A stretch of DNA of 64,000 nucleotides from Streptomyces sp. KL109B (GCF_030766935.1 NZ_JASERL010000018.1:124001-188000); one strand, 5' to 3'. Shown: positions 51,399 to 60,432, numbered from the stretch's first letter. Numbers and translations: made by a program. The notes: a model not told the origin generated them from the sequence alone.

Positions 51399-52610
51399 GT
51401 GACTTCCTTCGATACCTCTCCCCAACTCAACGTCTGGCGCGCACTGCTTGCGCTGGTCGTCGTGTTCGTCATGCTGGCCACCACCGGCTGGACCGCGGTG
51501 CGCCATCAGCGAGGCGTCACATCGCCGCTCCAGACCGCGCTCACCGCTTGGGAGCACGGCCGGATGAACGGACATGCCCTGCCCGCGCCGAACGGCTCCC
51601 CCACCCGACTCGCGCACTTCTTCAGCTCACTGAGCGCACACCAGCGCGGTGAGCTCGCCGACCGGTATCCGCTCGCGGTCGGCAACATGAACGGCGCTCC
51701 TGTAGAGCTGCGTTACCGCGCCAACCGCATCGCGCTCGACCAGGCCCGTCAGGTCGAGCACAGACGCATGTACGACAACCGTCTGTCGTCCGTCGGTCAC
51801 GCCGACGCGAAGAAGCGCATGAAACGCTTCGCGTCGCTGTCGAAGCCCGACCGCAAGATCCTCTCCTTCGATCCGCTGGGCGCCGGCCGGGTCGCCGAGG
51901 TCTTCGGCAACCTCGACAAGGCCCAGCGGGTGTCCGTCGTAGTGCCGGGCGTCGACACGAACGTGCTCACCTTCGAGCGCACATCCCGCCAGTACTCGGC
52001 CCCCGTAGGCATGGCGCGCTCCCTGTACGGCGCTGAACACAGCGCGAGCCCGCACACACGTACCGCGGTCATCGCGTGGGCCGACTACACCGCTCCGGCC
52101 GGCCTGGGCGTGGACGCCGCCACGGCGATGCGCGCCGAGGAGGGTGCGGTACGGCTCAACGCCATGCTGCGCGCGCTGCCCGGCCGTTCCTCCGTCGCCC
52201 TGTACTGCCACAGCTACGGCTCCGTGGTGTGCGGCGTCGCGGCGCACCGCCTGCCCGACCGGGTCAGCGACATCGCGGTGGCGGGCAGCCCCGGTATGCG
52301 CGCCCAGAGCGCCGCCGGTCTGAACACGCACGCGCGCGTGTGGGCCACCCGCGACAGGGACGACTGGATCCAGGACATTCCCTACATGGAGGTGGGCGGT
52401 CTCGGCCACGGAGCGGACCCCGTCTCCTCCGCCTTCGGCGCGCGCGTCATGGCAGCGGATGGCTCCAAGGGCCACACCGGTTACTTCGTGCCCGGTACCG
52501 AGAGCCTCGCCAACTTCGCCGACATCGGCACTGGCTCGTACAAGACGGTCCACTGTGCGGGCGGGGGCGAGGGGTGCCTGGGCGGTTTTTCCGGCAACGT
52601 CTCCGCCTGA
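51399..52610 (+). CDS. DUF1023 alpha/beta hydrolase, membrane-anchored
   Basis: The 403-residue protein has an N-terminal membrane anchor (WRALLALVVVFVMLATTGW), then a helical region (GMNGHALPAPNGS, PVELRYRANRIALDQAR) and a C-terminal alpha/beta-hydrolase of the DUF1023 family. The nucleophile elbow is YCHSYGSVVCG, with Cys in place of the usual first Gly. The Asp and His of the triad are likely in DDWIQDIPYMEVG and KGHTGYFVPG. It is about 45 percent similar by eye to the second copy at 55917. The substrate, possibly an envelope ester or lipid, is unknown. Start GTG 51399 is uncertain. Confidence 0.82.
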   Translation: MTSFDTSPQLNVWRALLALVVVFVMLATTGWTAVRHQRGVTSPLQTALTAWEHGRMNGHALPAPNGSPTRLAHFFSSLSAHQRGELADRYPLAVGNMNGAPVELRYRANRIALDQARQVEHRRMYDNRLSSVGHADAKKRMKRFASLSKPDRKILSFDPLGAGRVAEVFGNLDKAQRVSVVVPGVDTNVLTFERTSRQYSAPVGMARSLYGAEHSASPHTRTAVIAWADYTAPAGLGVDAATAMRAEEGAVRLNAMLRALPGRSSVALYCHSYGSVVCGVAAHRLPDRVSDIAVAGSPGMRAQSAAGLNTHARVWATRDRDDWIQDIPYMEVGGLGHGADPVSSAFGARVMAADGSKGHTGYFVPGTESLANFADIGTGSYKTVHCAGGGEGCLGGFSGNVSA

Positions 52611-52686
52611 CGCGCGTAGAAAGTGGTGGAACCGCGGTCTGACGCGATAGGCGACGGAGACGCGCGCTCCGCCTACGATGAGCCAC

Positions 52687-53565
52687 ATGGGTGACGTACT
52701 GGCCGGATTTCATGCCGCCTGGGAGTTCGAGTCCGACTCCGTGCTCATCCGCTTCGAACGGGGGATCCGCACGCCCAAGCTCCTTCAGGCGCTGGGCGAA
52801 CGCCGCATCCCACTGGAAGCGATCGCGGCGGTGGCCCTGACGCCCGGAAAACGCGGGACCGTCGTGCTGCACGCGGTGCCGAGACCGGGCGCGGATCCAC
52901 TGATGGACGCTGCGGCGGGCCAGCTCAAGGAAGGCAGCGACCCGTACCGCCTCGTGCTGCCCGCTGAGCGGGAGACGCTCGGCGAGTACTACGCGGACGA
53001 GTTGCGCGAGCGGCTCACCGACCACGAGGGCGTGCGCCCGGAGAGCTATCTGGTGGCTGCCCCTGAGCCGCCGCGCCAGTTCAAGGCCTACGACGGAAAG
53101 GCCTCTTTCGACGGAACCTCGGTGGCCTTCCGCTGGTTCTGGACCGGCGCCTCGTCTGCGAAGTGGAAGGCCGGGGACAAGACGTTCCCGATAGCGGACC
53201 TGAGCGGCGTCGAATGGCGCTCGCCCGAACTCTTCGAGGGACATCTGCGACTCCTGCCCCGTGAGGCCGCCGGGGAGCAGCCGGGACAGGCCGACCAGGA
53301 TCCGGCCGCTGTCGTGTTCGGGCTCGGCTACGGCCCGGTGCACGAGTCACTGCCGTTCGCCGCCTCGGTGCTGGCGGCCGTACGTGCGTCCGGTCCCGCG
53401 CCGCCGCAGGCCAGTACCTTGTGCGCCGACTCGACGGCGGCAGCCAGGCGCGATCCCGCGGACATCGCCGACCGCATCCGGCACCTCGGTGAGCTGCACC
53501 AGGCGGGCCTGGTGACGGATGCCGAGTTCACGACGAAGAAGGCCGAGCTGCTCGCGCAACTGTGA
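52687..53565 (+). CDS. DUF4429 protein with SHOCT domain
   Basis: The 292-residue protein has two DUF4429 domains: GDVLAGFHAAWEFESDSVLI and KAYDGKASFDGTSVAFRWFW, each a small beta-rich PH-like fold. The C-terminus is a SHOCT motif (IADRIRHLGELHQAGLVTDA then EFTTKKAELLAQL), a helical oligomerisation unit. No signal peptide. ATG 52687 is used; ATG 52678 is nine bases upstream. Function unknown; widespread in Streptomyces. Confidence 0.85.
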   Translation: MGDVLAGFHAAWEFESDSVLIRFERGIRTPKLLQALGERRIPLEAIAAVALTPGKRGTVVLHAVPRPGADPLMDAAAGQLKEGSDPYRLVLPAERETLGEYYADELRERLTDHEGVRPESYLVAAPEPPRQFKAYDGKASFDGTSVAFRWFWTGASSAKWKAGDKTFPIADLSGVEWRSPELFEGHLRLLPREAAGEQPGQADQDPAAVVFGLGYGPVHESLPFAASVLAAVRASGPAPPQASTLCADSTAAARRDPADIADRIRHLGELHQAGLVTDAEFTTKKAELLAQL

Positions 53566-53616
53566 CCGCCGACCGCGGTGTCCGGCACCGGGCCGCGCCC
53601 GGAAGCCGGATCCGTA

Positions 53617-53628
53617 ATACCTGGGTAT
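53617..53628. promoter_or_regulatory. Candidate response-regulator site, copy 1
   Basis: Perfect inverted repeat ATACC-TG-GGTAT, 66 bp before the sensor-kinase start. The same repeat with CA in the centre occurs at 55812, before the hydrolase operon. Confidence 0.55.
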
Positions 53629-53693
53629 GAGGTGCGGTTGAGCACTCCGGTATGACGGCGCGATCGGCCCCGGATGCATACGCTGAACTGGCC

Positions 53694-55070
53694 ATGAGCA
53701 CTGCACCGACCTCCCCGCGGCCCACGCCCCGCCCACCGGACGAAGAATCCGGCCGGACGGGCTCCCGACACGTGACCGGAGCGGTGCGGCGGCTGGGCGA
53801 TCGAATGGCCTGGGCCGGGGAGACGCTCATGGCGGCCGTGGGCGACGACCGCTCGGACCCCCTGCTGGCACAGGCTCCCCGCCGCTGGATGCGGCTGTTG
53901 CCCTACTTTGTCGCGCTGGGTTTCACCGCGGCGCTGATTCCGACCACGACCCAGATCCTGTCGAACGACTATGGGGTCGGCGGCGGCCTCGCCGGCGCGA
54001 TCGGCGTGGCACAGTCCGCTCCCCTGGTCCTCGCGGTGAGCCGCCCACTGGCCGCCTGGTGCATCATGATCACCGCGGATGTGCTGGGCACGATCCCCCT
54101 CTTCCAAGGGGACGCGCACAATCCGTCGCCGTGGACCGCCATGGTGATCGTGGCCTACCTGGTGCTGTGCATCGCGCTGTCCCTGCGGGAGAGCCGTCGC
54201 ACTCTCGTCGGGATCTGGCTGGTCACCGTCGGCGCGAGCATCGCGCTCGGCCTGTTCTCCGACGAAACCAGTCAGAACACGACCGTGCTCCTCATCGTCC
54301 TGAGCGGAGGGGTGCTGCTCCTGGGCGCCCTGCTGCGGGAGCGTGGTGAGACGAGACGCAAGCTCGTCGCACAGGAGACGATCAGCGAGGCCGAGCGGAC
54401 CCGCCGGACCCTGCTCGAGGAGCGCGCCAGAATCGCGCGCGAGCTGCACGACGTCGTCGCACACCACATGTCGGTGATCACCGTGCAGGCCGACTCTGCG
54501 CCCTACCGCCTGCAGGACCTGCCCGACGAGGCATGCGAGGAGTTCGAGTCGATCGCGGAGGGTGCGCGCCAGTCGCTGACCGAGATGCGGCGTCTCCTCG
54601 CGGTCCTGCGCAGCGAGGAGAAGCAGGGTGACCTGATGCCGCAGCCCGGACTCGCCCATGTGAACCAGCTGGTCGAGGCGACCATACGGGGCGGGGTCCC
54701 TGCCAGCCTGTCCCATCTGGAGCTGGCCCTCGTCGGTGAACTGGCCGACGTGCCACCGGCGGTGGACCTCTCCGCGTACCGCATCGTGCAGGAGGCTCTG
54801 GCGAACGTGGTGCGGCACGCTCCGGGTGCCCGGACCGAGATCTCGGTCAGCCTCGACGACGACGCCTTGCTGGTGGTCGTGGTCAACGGGCCGGCCACCG
54901 AACCGCTGTCGCCCGTCGAATCCTCCCCCGGCACCGGACACGGGCTGATAGGCATGAACGAACGCGTACGGTTGGTCGGCGGCACGCTGGACGTGGGACC
55001 GCTGCCCGACGGTGGTTTCCGTGTCGCGGCCCGGCTCCCGTTGACCGTGCCCGACTCCCCGACGGTGTAA
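53694..55070 (+). CDS. NarL-family sensor histidine kinase
   Basis: The 458-residue kinase has four to six membrane segments (residues 68-215) without a large extracellular loop. A short coiled coil follows, then the HisKA_3 dimerisation domain with the phosphoacceptor His252 in ARIARELHDVVAHHMSVITV, and a HATPase domain: IVQEALANVVRHAPGA (N box), GHGLIGMNERVRLVGG (G box). The ligand is probably sensed in the membrane. It sits 15 bp before its response-regulator gene, an operon. ATG 53694 gives the N-terminus MSTAPTSPRP. Confidence 0.93.
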   Translation: MSTAPTSPRPTPRPPDEESGRTGSRHVTGAVRRLGDRMAWAGETLMAAVGDDRSDPLLAQAPRRWMRLLPYFVALGFTAALIPTTTQILSNDYGVGGGLAGAIGVAQSAPLVLAVSRPLAAWCIMITADVLGTIPLFQGDAHNPSPWTAMVIVAYLVLCIALSLRESRRTLVGIWLVTVGASIALGLFSDETSQNTTVLLIVLSGGVLLLGALLRERGETRRKLVAQETISEAERTRRTLLEERARIARELHDVVAHHMSVITVQADSAPYRLQDLPDEACEEFESIAEGARQSLTEMRRLLAVLRSEEKQGDLMPQPGLAHVNQLVEATIRGGVPASLSHLELALVGELADVPPAVDLSAYRIVQEALANVVRHAPGARTEISVSLDDDALLVVVVNGPATEPLSPVESSPGTGHGLIGMNERVRLVGGTLDVGPLPDGGFRVAARLPLTVPDSPTV

Positions 55071-55085
55071 AGGAATTCGGCACGC

Positions 55086-55763
55086 ATGACCATCCGCGTG
55101 ATCATCGTGGACGACCAGAGCATGGTGCGGGCGGGTTTCGCCGCGCTGCTGAACGCGCAGAGCGACATCGACGTCGTGGGTGAGGCCCCTGACGGCAGGG
55201 AGGGCGTCCAGGTGAGCCGCTCCACGCATCCCGATGTGGTCCTCATGGACGTGCGGATGCCCGAGATGGACGGGCTGGCCGCGACGCAGGAGTTGCTGGA
55301 CCCACCGCCCGGTGTGGTGCACAGGCCGAAGGTCCTGATGCTGACGACGTTCGACGTCGACGACTATGTGTACGCCGCGCTGCGGGCGGGGGCCTCCGGC
55401 TTTCTGCTCAAGGACGCGCCGCCGGCCGATCTGATCGCCGCGGTGCGTGTGATCGCTGCCGGTGAGGCACTCCTCGCACCGACCGTCACCAAGCGCCTCA
55501 TCGCGGACTTCGCCAAGACCCGTCCCGCGCAGCGCAAGAAGCACTCCCCGCTGTTGAAGAGCCTGACGCCGCGTGAGTCGGAGGTCCTCGAGCTGATCGC
55601 GCGCGGCCTGTCGAACCAGGAGATCGCGGAGAAGCTGGTGCTGGCCGAGCAGACGGTGAAGACCCACATCGGCCGGGTGCTGGCGAAGTTGGGGTTGCGT
55701 GACCGTGCGCAGGCCGTGATCTTCGCGTACGAATCCGGTCTTGTCTCGCCCGGCGAACAGTGA
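55086..55763 (+). CDS. NarL/FixJ-family response regulator
   Basis: The 225-residue protein has a receiver domain with acidic Asp9-Asp10, phosphoacceptor Asp55 (PDVVLMDVRMPEMDG) and the conserved Lys in FLLKDAPPADL, and a LuxR-type helix-turn-helix (LTPRESEVLELIARGLSNQE then IAEKLVLAEQTVKTHIGRVL). It should bind DNA as a dimer. The inverted repeat ATACC-N2-GGTAT before its own operon and before the next one is the best candidate site. Confidence 0.94.
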   Translation: MTIRVIIVDDQSMVRAGFAALLNAQSDIDVVGEAPDGREGVQVSRSTHPDVVLMDVRMPEMDGLAATQELLDPPPGVVHRPKVLMLTTFDVDDYVYAALRAGASGFLLKDAPPADLIAAVRVIAAGEALLAPTVTKRLIADFAKTRPAQRKKHSPLLKSLTPRESEVLELIARGLSNQEIAEKLVLAEQTVKTHIGRVLAKLGLRDRAQAVIFAYESGLVSPGEQ

Positions 55764-55796
55764 ATCGCCGCGCTTGAGGCCTCCGACCCCCTACTG

Positions 55797-55823
55797 AGGT
55801 ATCAGTCGCGGATACCCAGGTAT
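55797..55823. promoter_or_regulatory. Candidate response-regulator site, copy 2, with an extra half-site
   Basis: ATACC-CA-GGTAT (55812-55823) is the same inverted repeat as at 53617. A further GAGGTATCA half-site lies at 55797-55805, matching the CAGGTATCA at the end of the full site. It is 93 bp before the hydrolase start. Confidence 0.55.
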
Positions 55824-55916
55824 CAAGGGCGAGTTGGCTCCGCAGTGTGACGTGCAGGCCGCGTCCGTCCTTCTACCTTCCCCTCGTCACACCACTGGAC
55901 GGAGGGGAGACGGGCG

Positions 55917-57047
55917 ATGGGCCTGAGCTCTTGGAAACAACGCGGCCGGCGCGCCGTGGCAACCGCGGCGCTCACGGCAATCGCCGTGTCCGGCACGGCG
56001 GGTTGGGCATCGGGCCATGAGCAGCGCCCGCTCACCGGCCCTCCCCCGGGCACCGCTTCGTGGCGCGCGGACGATTCACTGGGCGGCCGACTTCCCGATC
56101 CCGCGACGACGGAACCCGCCCAAGTAGCCGCCTTTTTCCGCGGGTTGACCGGTGCGGATCAGCACGAGCTGGTCGCGCGGCATCCCTCGGTCGTCGGCAA
56201 CCTGGACGGGGCCCCGATCGCCCTGCGGTACGAGGCGAACGCGATCTCTCTGCGGATGGAGCAGGCCCGTGCTCGCGCCGAAGCCAAGGACCCCGGACTT
56301 ACCGAGCGACAGCGGGACTCGGCGCGTGCGCGCGCCGACCGCTGCTCCCAACTGCTTGAGCAGGGGCGGCGGATACTCACCTTCGATCCTCGCGGTCGGG
56401 GTCAAGTCGCCGAGGTGTACGGCGACTTGGACACGGCACGTCATGTCTCCGTGATCGTGCCGGGCTCCGACATCGACCTGGGCACATTCGACCGGGCCAA
56501 GGACGTCTACGGGACGCCCGCCGGGATGGCGCGCTCCCTGCATCGGGCGACGAGCGGACAGACGGCAACGGTGGCGTGGGTCGGCTACACCACGCCGGTG
56601 GGGCTGGGCCCGGACGCGGCCACCGGTCGGCTCGCCGAGGCGGGAGCCCCCAGGCTGGCCCGCTTCGTGCAGGGCCTCACCGCGGCCGGTGCCCCGAGTC
56701 CGACGGTCTTCTGCCACAGCTACGGGTCCGTGGTGTGCGGGATCGCCGCCTCCCGGCTTCCCGCGTCGGACCTGGTGGCCCTCGGTTCGCCCGGGCTGCG
56801 TGCCGACACGGTGGCCGGGCTGCACACCCACGCCAGGGTGTGGGCGGCGCGGAACGACAGCGACTGGATCTCGAAGGTGCCGAACGTCGAGCTGTTCGGC
56901 CTGGGACACGGCACCGATCCGACGGATCCGGACTTCGGAGCCCGGCGCGTGCCCGCCGAACACGCTCAGGGACACACGGGCTACTTCGCGCCGGGCACGG
57001 ATTCGCTGCGCGCCTTCGCCGACATCGCCACGGGAGCGGCATCATGA
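55917..57047 (+). CDS. DUF1023 alpha/beta hydrolase, secreted paralogue
   Basis: The 376-residue protein has a signal peptide (AVATAALTAIAVSGTAGWAS). The helical region and hydrolase domain match the copy at 51399: VVGNLDGAPIALRYEANAIS, RILTFDPRGRGQVAEVYGDL, and the elbow FCHSYGSVVCG, again with Cys before His-Ser. The likely triad His is in GHTGYFAPG. Its stop overlaps the ATG of an acyltransferase (ATGA), so the two are co-translated. Family hydrolases of known function act on esters; the substrate here is unknown. Confidence 0.85.
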   Translation: MGLSSWKQRGRRAVATAALTAIAVSGTAGWASGHEQRPLTGPPPGTASWRADDSLGGRLPDPATTEPAQVAAFFRGLTGADQHELVARHPSVVGNLDGAPIALRYEANAISLRMEQARARAEAKDPGLTERQRDSARARADRCSQLLEQGRRILTFDPRGRGQVAEVYGDLDTARHVSVIVPGSDIDLGTFDRAKDVYGTPAGMARSLHRATSGQTATVAWVGYTTPVGLGPDAATGRLAEAGAPRLARFVQGLTAAGAPSPTVFCHSYGSVVCGIAASRLPASDLVALGSPGLRADTVAGLHTHARVWAARNDSDWISKVPNVELFGLGHGTDPTDPDFGARRVPAEHAQGHTGYFAPGTDSLRAFADIATGAAS

Positions 57048-58273
57048 CCGCCACTTCTCTGCGCGCCTCCGTGTCCTCGGCCATCGCCTCGATCGACGCG
57101 AAAACCCCGGCCCACCGGGATCGGGCGGTGGACGGGTTGCGGGCGCTGGCGCTGCTCGCCGTGCCCACCGGTCACTGGCTGCTCGCGGGTTTCACGCTGG
57201 ACTCCCAGGGCGCCCTGCACAATGCGAGCCCGCTGAGCAGCTTCGGTTTCTTCGCGCCGCTCAGCTGGGTTCTGCAGATGCTCGGGGTCTTCTTCCTCGT
57301 CGGCGGGTACGCGTCGGTCCTGTCGTACCGGCGGGCACGTGAGCGGGGCACGTCGACGGCCGGTTGGCTGCGCGGCAGGCTTGCCCGTCTGGGCCGCCCG
57401 GTGCTGGGCGTGACCGCGGTCTGGGCCGCGATGGCCCCCTTGCTGAATGCCCTCGGCGTGCCGATGGCGACCTTGCGCACGGCTTCCACCCTGGTGATAC
57501 AGCCGCTGTGGTTCGTCGGCATCTACACCGTGATCACCGCGCTCACACCGTGGTGCATCAAGGCGGCGCACCGGCTCGGTGCCTGGTCCGCGGCTCCGTT
57601 GATCGGGTCCGTCGCCCTCGTCGACTTCCTCCGCTACGGCCCCTTCGCCTCGGCCATGCCATCGTGGCTGAGCCTGCTCAATCTTCTGCCGGGCTGGCTG
57701 TTCGCCTACCAACTCGGTGTCTGCTGGGGTGAGAAGAGGCTCGGCAAGCGCGTCGCCTGGGTGCTGCTCGTCGGCGGTACGGCGCTGTTCGCGGCCCTCT
57801 TGGTGCTCTTCCACTACCCGGCGTCGATGGTCGGGGTGCCCGGCGAGGCGAGGACGAACTCGCATCCGCCTTCGCTGTTGGTCCTCGCCCTGGCGGCCGC
57901 ACAGAGCGGCGCGGCGATACTGCTGCGGGACCGGATCGGCAAGCTGCTGCGCCGCCCCGCTCTGTGGGCACCGGTCGTGGTCATCAACCTGTCGGCGATG
58001 ACGATCCTTTGCTGGCACCAGACCGCGCTGCTCGCGGCGGCGATACCCGGCTCGTTCGCCGGCGCGATACCCGGACTCACCACGGCGCCGGACGTGCTCG
58101 CCTGGATAGCGATACGCCTCGCGTGGCTACCGCTGTTCGCGGCGCTGCTGATCCTGATAGGCCGCTACGCGCGGGGCTTCGAGTCACCGTGGAAGCGGGC
58201 GAGTCGGGCGCGGCGGGCGCTGGCCGGACTGCTCGCCGCCGGGTTCGCGGTGTTCGCACTGGGGCTGGCGTGA
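57044..58273 (+). CDS. Acyltransferase-3 family membrane protein
   Basis: The 409-residue protein has about ten membrane helices. The first loop is RDRAVDGLRALALLAVPTGHWL, with Arg and His that are characteristic of acyltransferase-3 proteins. The RARERGTSTAGWLRGRLARL loop and the segment PLWFVGIYTVITALTPWC also fit. Such enzymes move acyl groups across the membrane to sugars or other exported molecules. Co-translation with a DUF1023 hydrolase suggests that one adds and the other removes, or matures, an acyl group on the same envelope molecule. Confidence 0.85.
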   Translation: MTATSLRASVSSAIASIDAKTPAHRDRAVDGLRALALLAVPTGHWLLAGFTLDSQGALHNASPLSSFGFFAPLSWVLQMLGVFFLVGGYASVLSYRRARERGTSTAGWLRGRLARLGRPVLGVTAVWAAMAPLLNALGVPMATLRTASTLVIQPLWFVGIYTVITALTPWCIKAAHRLGAWSAAPLIGSVALVDFLRYGPFASAMPSWLSLLNLLPGWLFAYQLGVCWGEKRLGKRVAWVLLVGGTALFAALLVLFHYPASMVGVPGEARTNSHPPSLLVLALAAAQSGAAILLRDRIGKLLRRPALWAPVVVINLSAMTILCWHQTALLAAAIPGSFAGAIPGLTTAPDVLAWIAIRLAWLPLFAALLILIGRYARGFESPWKRASRARRALAGLLAAGFAVFALGLA

Positions 58274-58312
58274 CGCACACCGGCGCTGAAGGTGGCGCCG
58301 GTGGCGTACTGG

Positions 58313-59368
58313 CTATTCGCGGCCCGCCGAGGTGAAGGTCATGTCCGCGTAGCGGTCGCCCGAGACCTTGGAGGCGATCGGTTCGAGGAGCGCCAGTTCC
58401 TCCTCGGTGAGCACGATGTGCGTCGCCGCGGTGTTCTCCTCGACGCGCGTGCGCTTGCGGGTGCCGGGGATCGGGACGACACCGAGGCCGAAGGCCTGAG
58501 CGCGCTGCTGCACCCAGGCCAGGGCGACCTGGCCGAGTGAGGCGCCATGGGCCTCGGCGACCTGCCGGACCGGCTCCAGCAGAGCCGCGTTGGTCGCGGC
58601 GTTGTCCCCGGTGAACCGGGGCTGTTGGCGTCGGAAGTCGTCGGCGGCGAGTTCCTTGTCGGCGGAGACGAAGGCTCCGGTCAGGAAGCCGCGGCCGAGC
58701 GGGGAGTACGGGACGAGTGCGACGCCGAGTTCCGCGGCGGCGGGCACGACCGAGCGTTCGATGTCACGGCTGAACAGCGACCACTCGGACTGGACGGCCG
58801 CGATCGGATGGACGGCCTGGGCGGCGCGCAGTTCAGCGGCGGTGACCTCGCTCAGACCGAGGTGCTTGACCTTGCCGGCGGCGACGAGTTCGGCCATCGC
58901 GCCGACCGATTCCTCGATCGGCACCTTCGGATCGCGGCGATGCATGTAGTACAGGTCGACCGAGTCGATGCCCAGGCGCCCGAGGCTGGAGTCGATGCAG
59001 GTCCTGATGTAGGCGGGGTCGTTAGTGATGACGCGCTTGTACGGGTCGCTCGGATCGGACCCGATGGCGAACTTGGTCGCCAGGACGATCTCGTCCCGAT
59101 GCGCCTTGACGAAAGGAGAGAGGAACTTCTCGTTCTCACCGGCACCGTAGGCGTCGGCGGTGTCGTACAAGGTGACGCCGAGTTCAAGGGCCCGCTCCAG
59201 GGTGGCCCGTGCCTCGTCGGCGTCCGTCGGTCCGTAGGCCCAGCTCATGCCCATGCAGCCGAGGCCCTGAATGCCCACCACGGGCCCGTTGTTTCCCAAC
59301 TCAACAGTGGAAATGCGCCGCTGCTCGCCCTGCCGTGGCGTCCGCTCCGTGCTGCTCATGCGGTTCAC
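58313..59368 (-). CDS. Aldo/keto reductase
   Basis: The 351-residue TIM-barrel NADPH-dependent reductase has the catalytic tetrad in GVTLYDTADAYGAGENE (Asp, Tyr), IVLATKFAIG (Lys) and VDLYYMHRRDP (His). The cofactor region is VVPIPGTRKRTRVEEN. It belongs to the AKR type often called YakC/oxidoreductase. It starts at GTG 59368, overlapping the MerR stop by four bases (GTGA), so it is translated together with the regulator. It probably detoxifies a reactive carbonyl. Confidence 0.93.
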   Translation of the reverse strand: MNRMSSTERTPRQGEQRRISTVELGNNGPVVGIQGLGCMGMSWAYGPTDADEARATLERALELGVTLYDTADAYGAGENEKFLSPFVKAHRDEIVLATKFAIGSDPSDPYKRVITNDPAYIRTCIDSSLGRLGIDSVDLYYMHRRDPKVPIEESVGAMAELVAAGKVKHLGLSEVTAAELRAAQAVHPIAAVQSEWSLFSRDIERSVVPAAAELGVALVPYSPLGRGFLTGAFVSADKELAADDFRRQQPRFTGDNAATNAALLEPVRQVAEAHGASLGQVALAWVQQRAQAFGLGVVPIPGTRKRTRVEENTAATHIVLTEEELALLEPIASKVSGDRYADMTFTSAGRE

Positions 59369-59838
59369 GCCCTCTCCGGCGCCGGTCGGGCGCCCGCATA
59401 GATGTCGATCTTGTAGTCCAGTACGGCCAGGGTGTCCTGCAGTTCGGCCATCCGGTTCAGGACGTCGCGGCGGGTCGCCTCGAGCAGTTCCCTTCGCTCG
59501 TGGAAGGTCTCCTCGCCCCGACGCACCAGCTCGGCGTAGCGCACCATGTCGGCCACCGGCATCCCGGTGAGCCGGAGCTTGCCGACGAGTGCCAGCCAGT
59601 CCAGGTCACGGTTGCTGTAGCGGCGTTGCCCGGTGTGCGAGCGGTCGACGTCGGGCATCAGGCCGATCCGCTCGTACCAGCGCAAGGTGTGAGCGGTCAG
59701 TCCGGTGAGGGCGACGACCTCGCTGATGGTGTAGTGATCCTGGCCTTCGGGGCGGGGGTGCGGGGGTGGCGCCGAGGCACAGCTGTGGGTCTTCCTGGTC
59801 GCCGCACGGGAGCGGGGCGTGGTCTCCATCACCGTCAT
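59365..59838 (-). CDS. MerR-family regulator of the aldo/keto reductase operon
   Basis: The 157-residue protein starts at ATG 59838. The MerR DNA-binding domain is HYTISEVVALTGLTAHTLRW followed by YERIGLMPDVDRSHTGQRRY. A long dimerisation helix follows (ELVRRGEETFHERRELLEATRR). No Cys cluster for metal sensing is at the C-terminus; a single Cys lies in the N-terminal extension. It resembles the NmlR/AdhR group that responds to reactive aldehydes. An 18-bp palindrome lies in its promoter. Confidence 0.92.
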   Translation of the reverse strand: MTVMETTPRSRAATRKTHSCASAPPPHPRPEGQDHYTISEVVALTGLTAHTLRWYERIGLMPDVDRSHTGQRRYSNRDLDWLALVGKLRLTGMPVADMVRYAELVRRGEETFHERRELLEATRRDVLNRMAELQDTLAVLDYKIDIYAGARPAPERA

Positions 59839-59844
59839 GGCCCC

Positions 59845-59879
59845 CACGCTAGAACCTTGGAGTGCACTCCAAGCAAGCA
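59845..59879 (-). promoter_or_regulatory. MerR-type promoter with 19-bp spacer and perfect palindrome
   Basis: On the minus strand, TTGCTT and TAGCGT are separated by 19 bp, the overlong spacing of MerR-activated promoters. The perfect palindrome CTTGGAGTGCACTCCAAG (59856-59873) fills the spacer. It fits the operator type of NmlR-like regulators. Confidence 0.8.
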
Positions 59880-59934
59880 CGGCAGAAGAAATCGGGACGA
59901 CGCCTCGCGGACGGCCCGGTTACGGTGCGGAGCC

Positions 59935-60402
59935 ATGACTGTCGTACGCCGCGCCACGCCCGCCGACGCCGAGGAACTGGTCCGCCTGCGCAAGATCATG
60001 CTGGATGCGATGAGACCCAGTGACGACGTGGAGTGGCAGCCGCATGCGGCGAAGACCCTACGGTCTCATCTGGCCGACGGAGGCGGCCCGTTGGCGGTGT
60101 TCGTGGTCGACGCGCCGGACGTTCCCGGCACGCTCGCGGCCTGCGCGACGGGCACGATCAACCTCAGCCTGGGCAGTCCCGGCAACCCCGAGGGGACTTC
60201 GGGGCACGTCTTCAATGTCTGCACCGATCCCGCGTACCGGCGTCGCGGCTACTCGCGGGCCTGTATGGAGGCGCTGCTCGCCTGGTTCGAGGAGCGTGAG
60301 GTCCGCCGGGTCGATCTGCACGCGTCCACCGAGGGCGAGCCGTTGTACTCCTCCCTCGGCTTCGCCCGCACTCCCGCGCCCGCGATGAGGCTGACGCTCT
60401 GA
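59935..60402 (+). CDS. GNAT-family N-acetyltransferase
   Basis: The 155-residue protein has the GNAT acetyl-CoA motif in NVCTDPAYRRRGYSRACMEA (R-R-x-G-Y type) and ends GEPLYSSLGFARTPAPAMRL. The N-terminus MTVVRRATPADAEELVRLRK is standard. Substrate unknown. Possible -10 region lies just upstream, in the divergent gap with the MerR gene. Confidence 0.9.
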   Translation: MTVVRRATPADAEELVRLRKIMLDAMRPSDDVEWQPHAAKTLRSHLADGGGPLAVFVVDAPDVPGTLAACATGTINLSLGSPGNPEGTSGHVFNVCTDPAYRRRGYSRACMEALLAWFEEREVRRVDLHASTEGEPLYSSLGFARTPAPAMRLTL

Positions 60403-60432
60403 CGTCTTCGGCGAGGAATTAGGCTCGTACGC

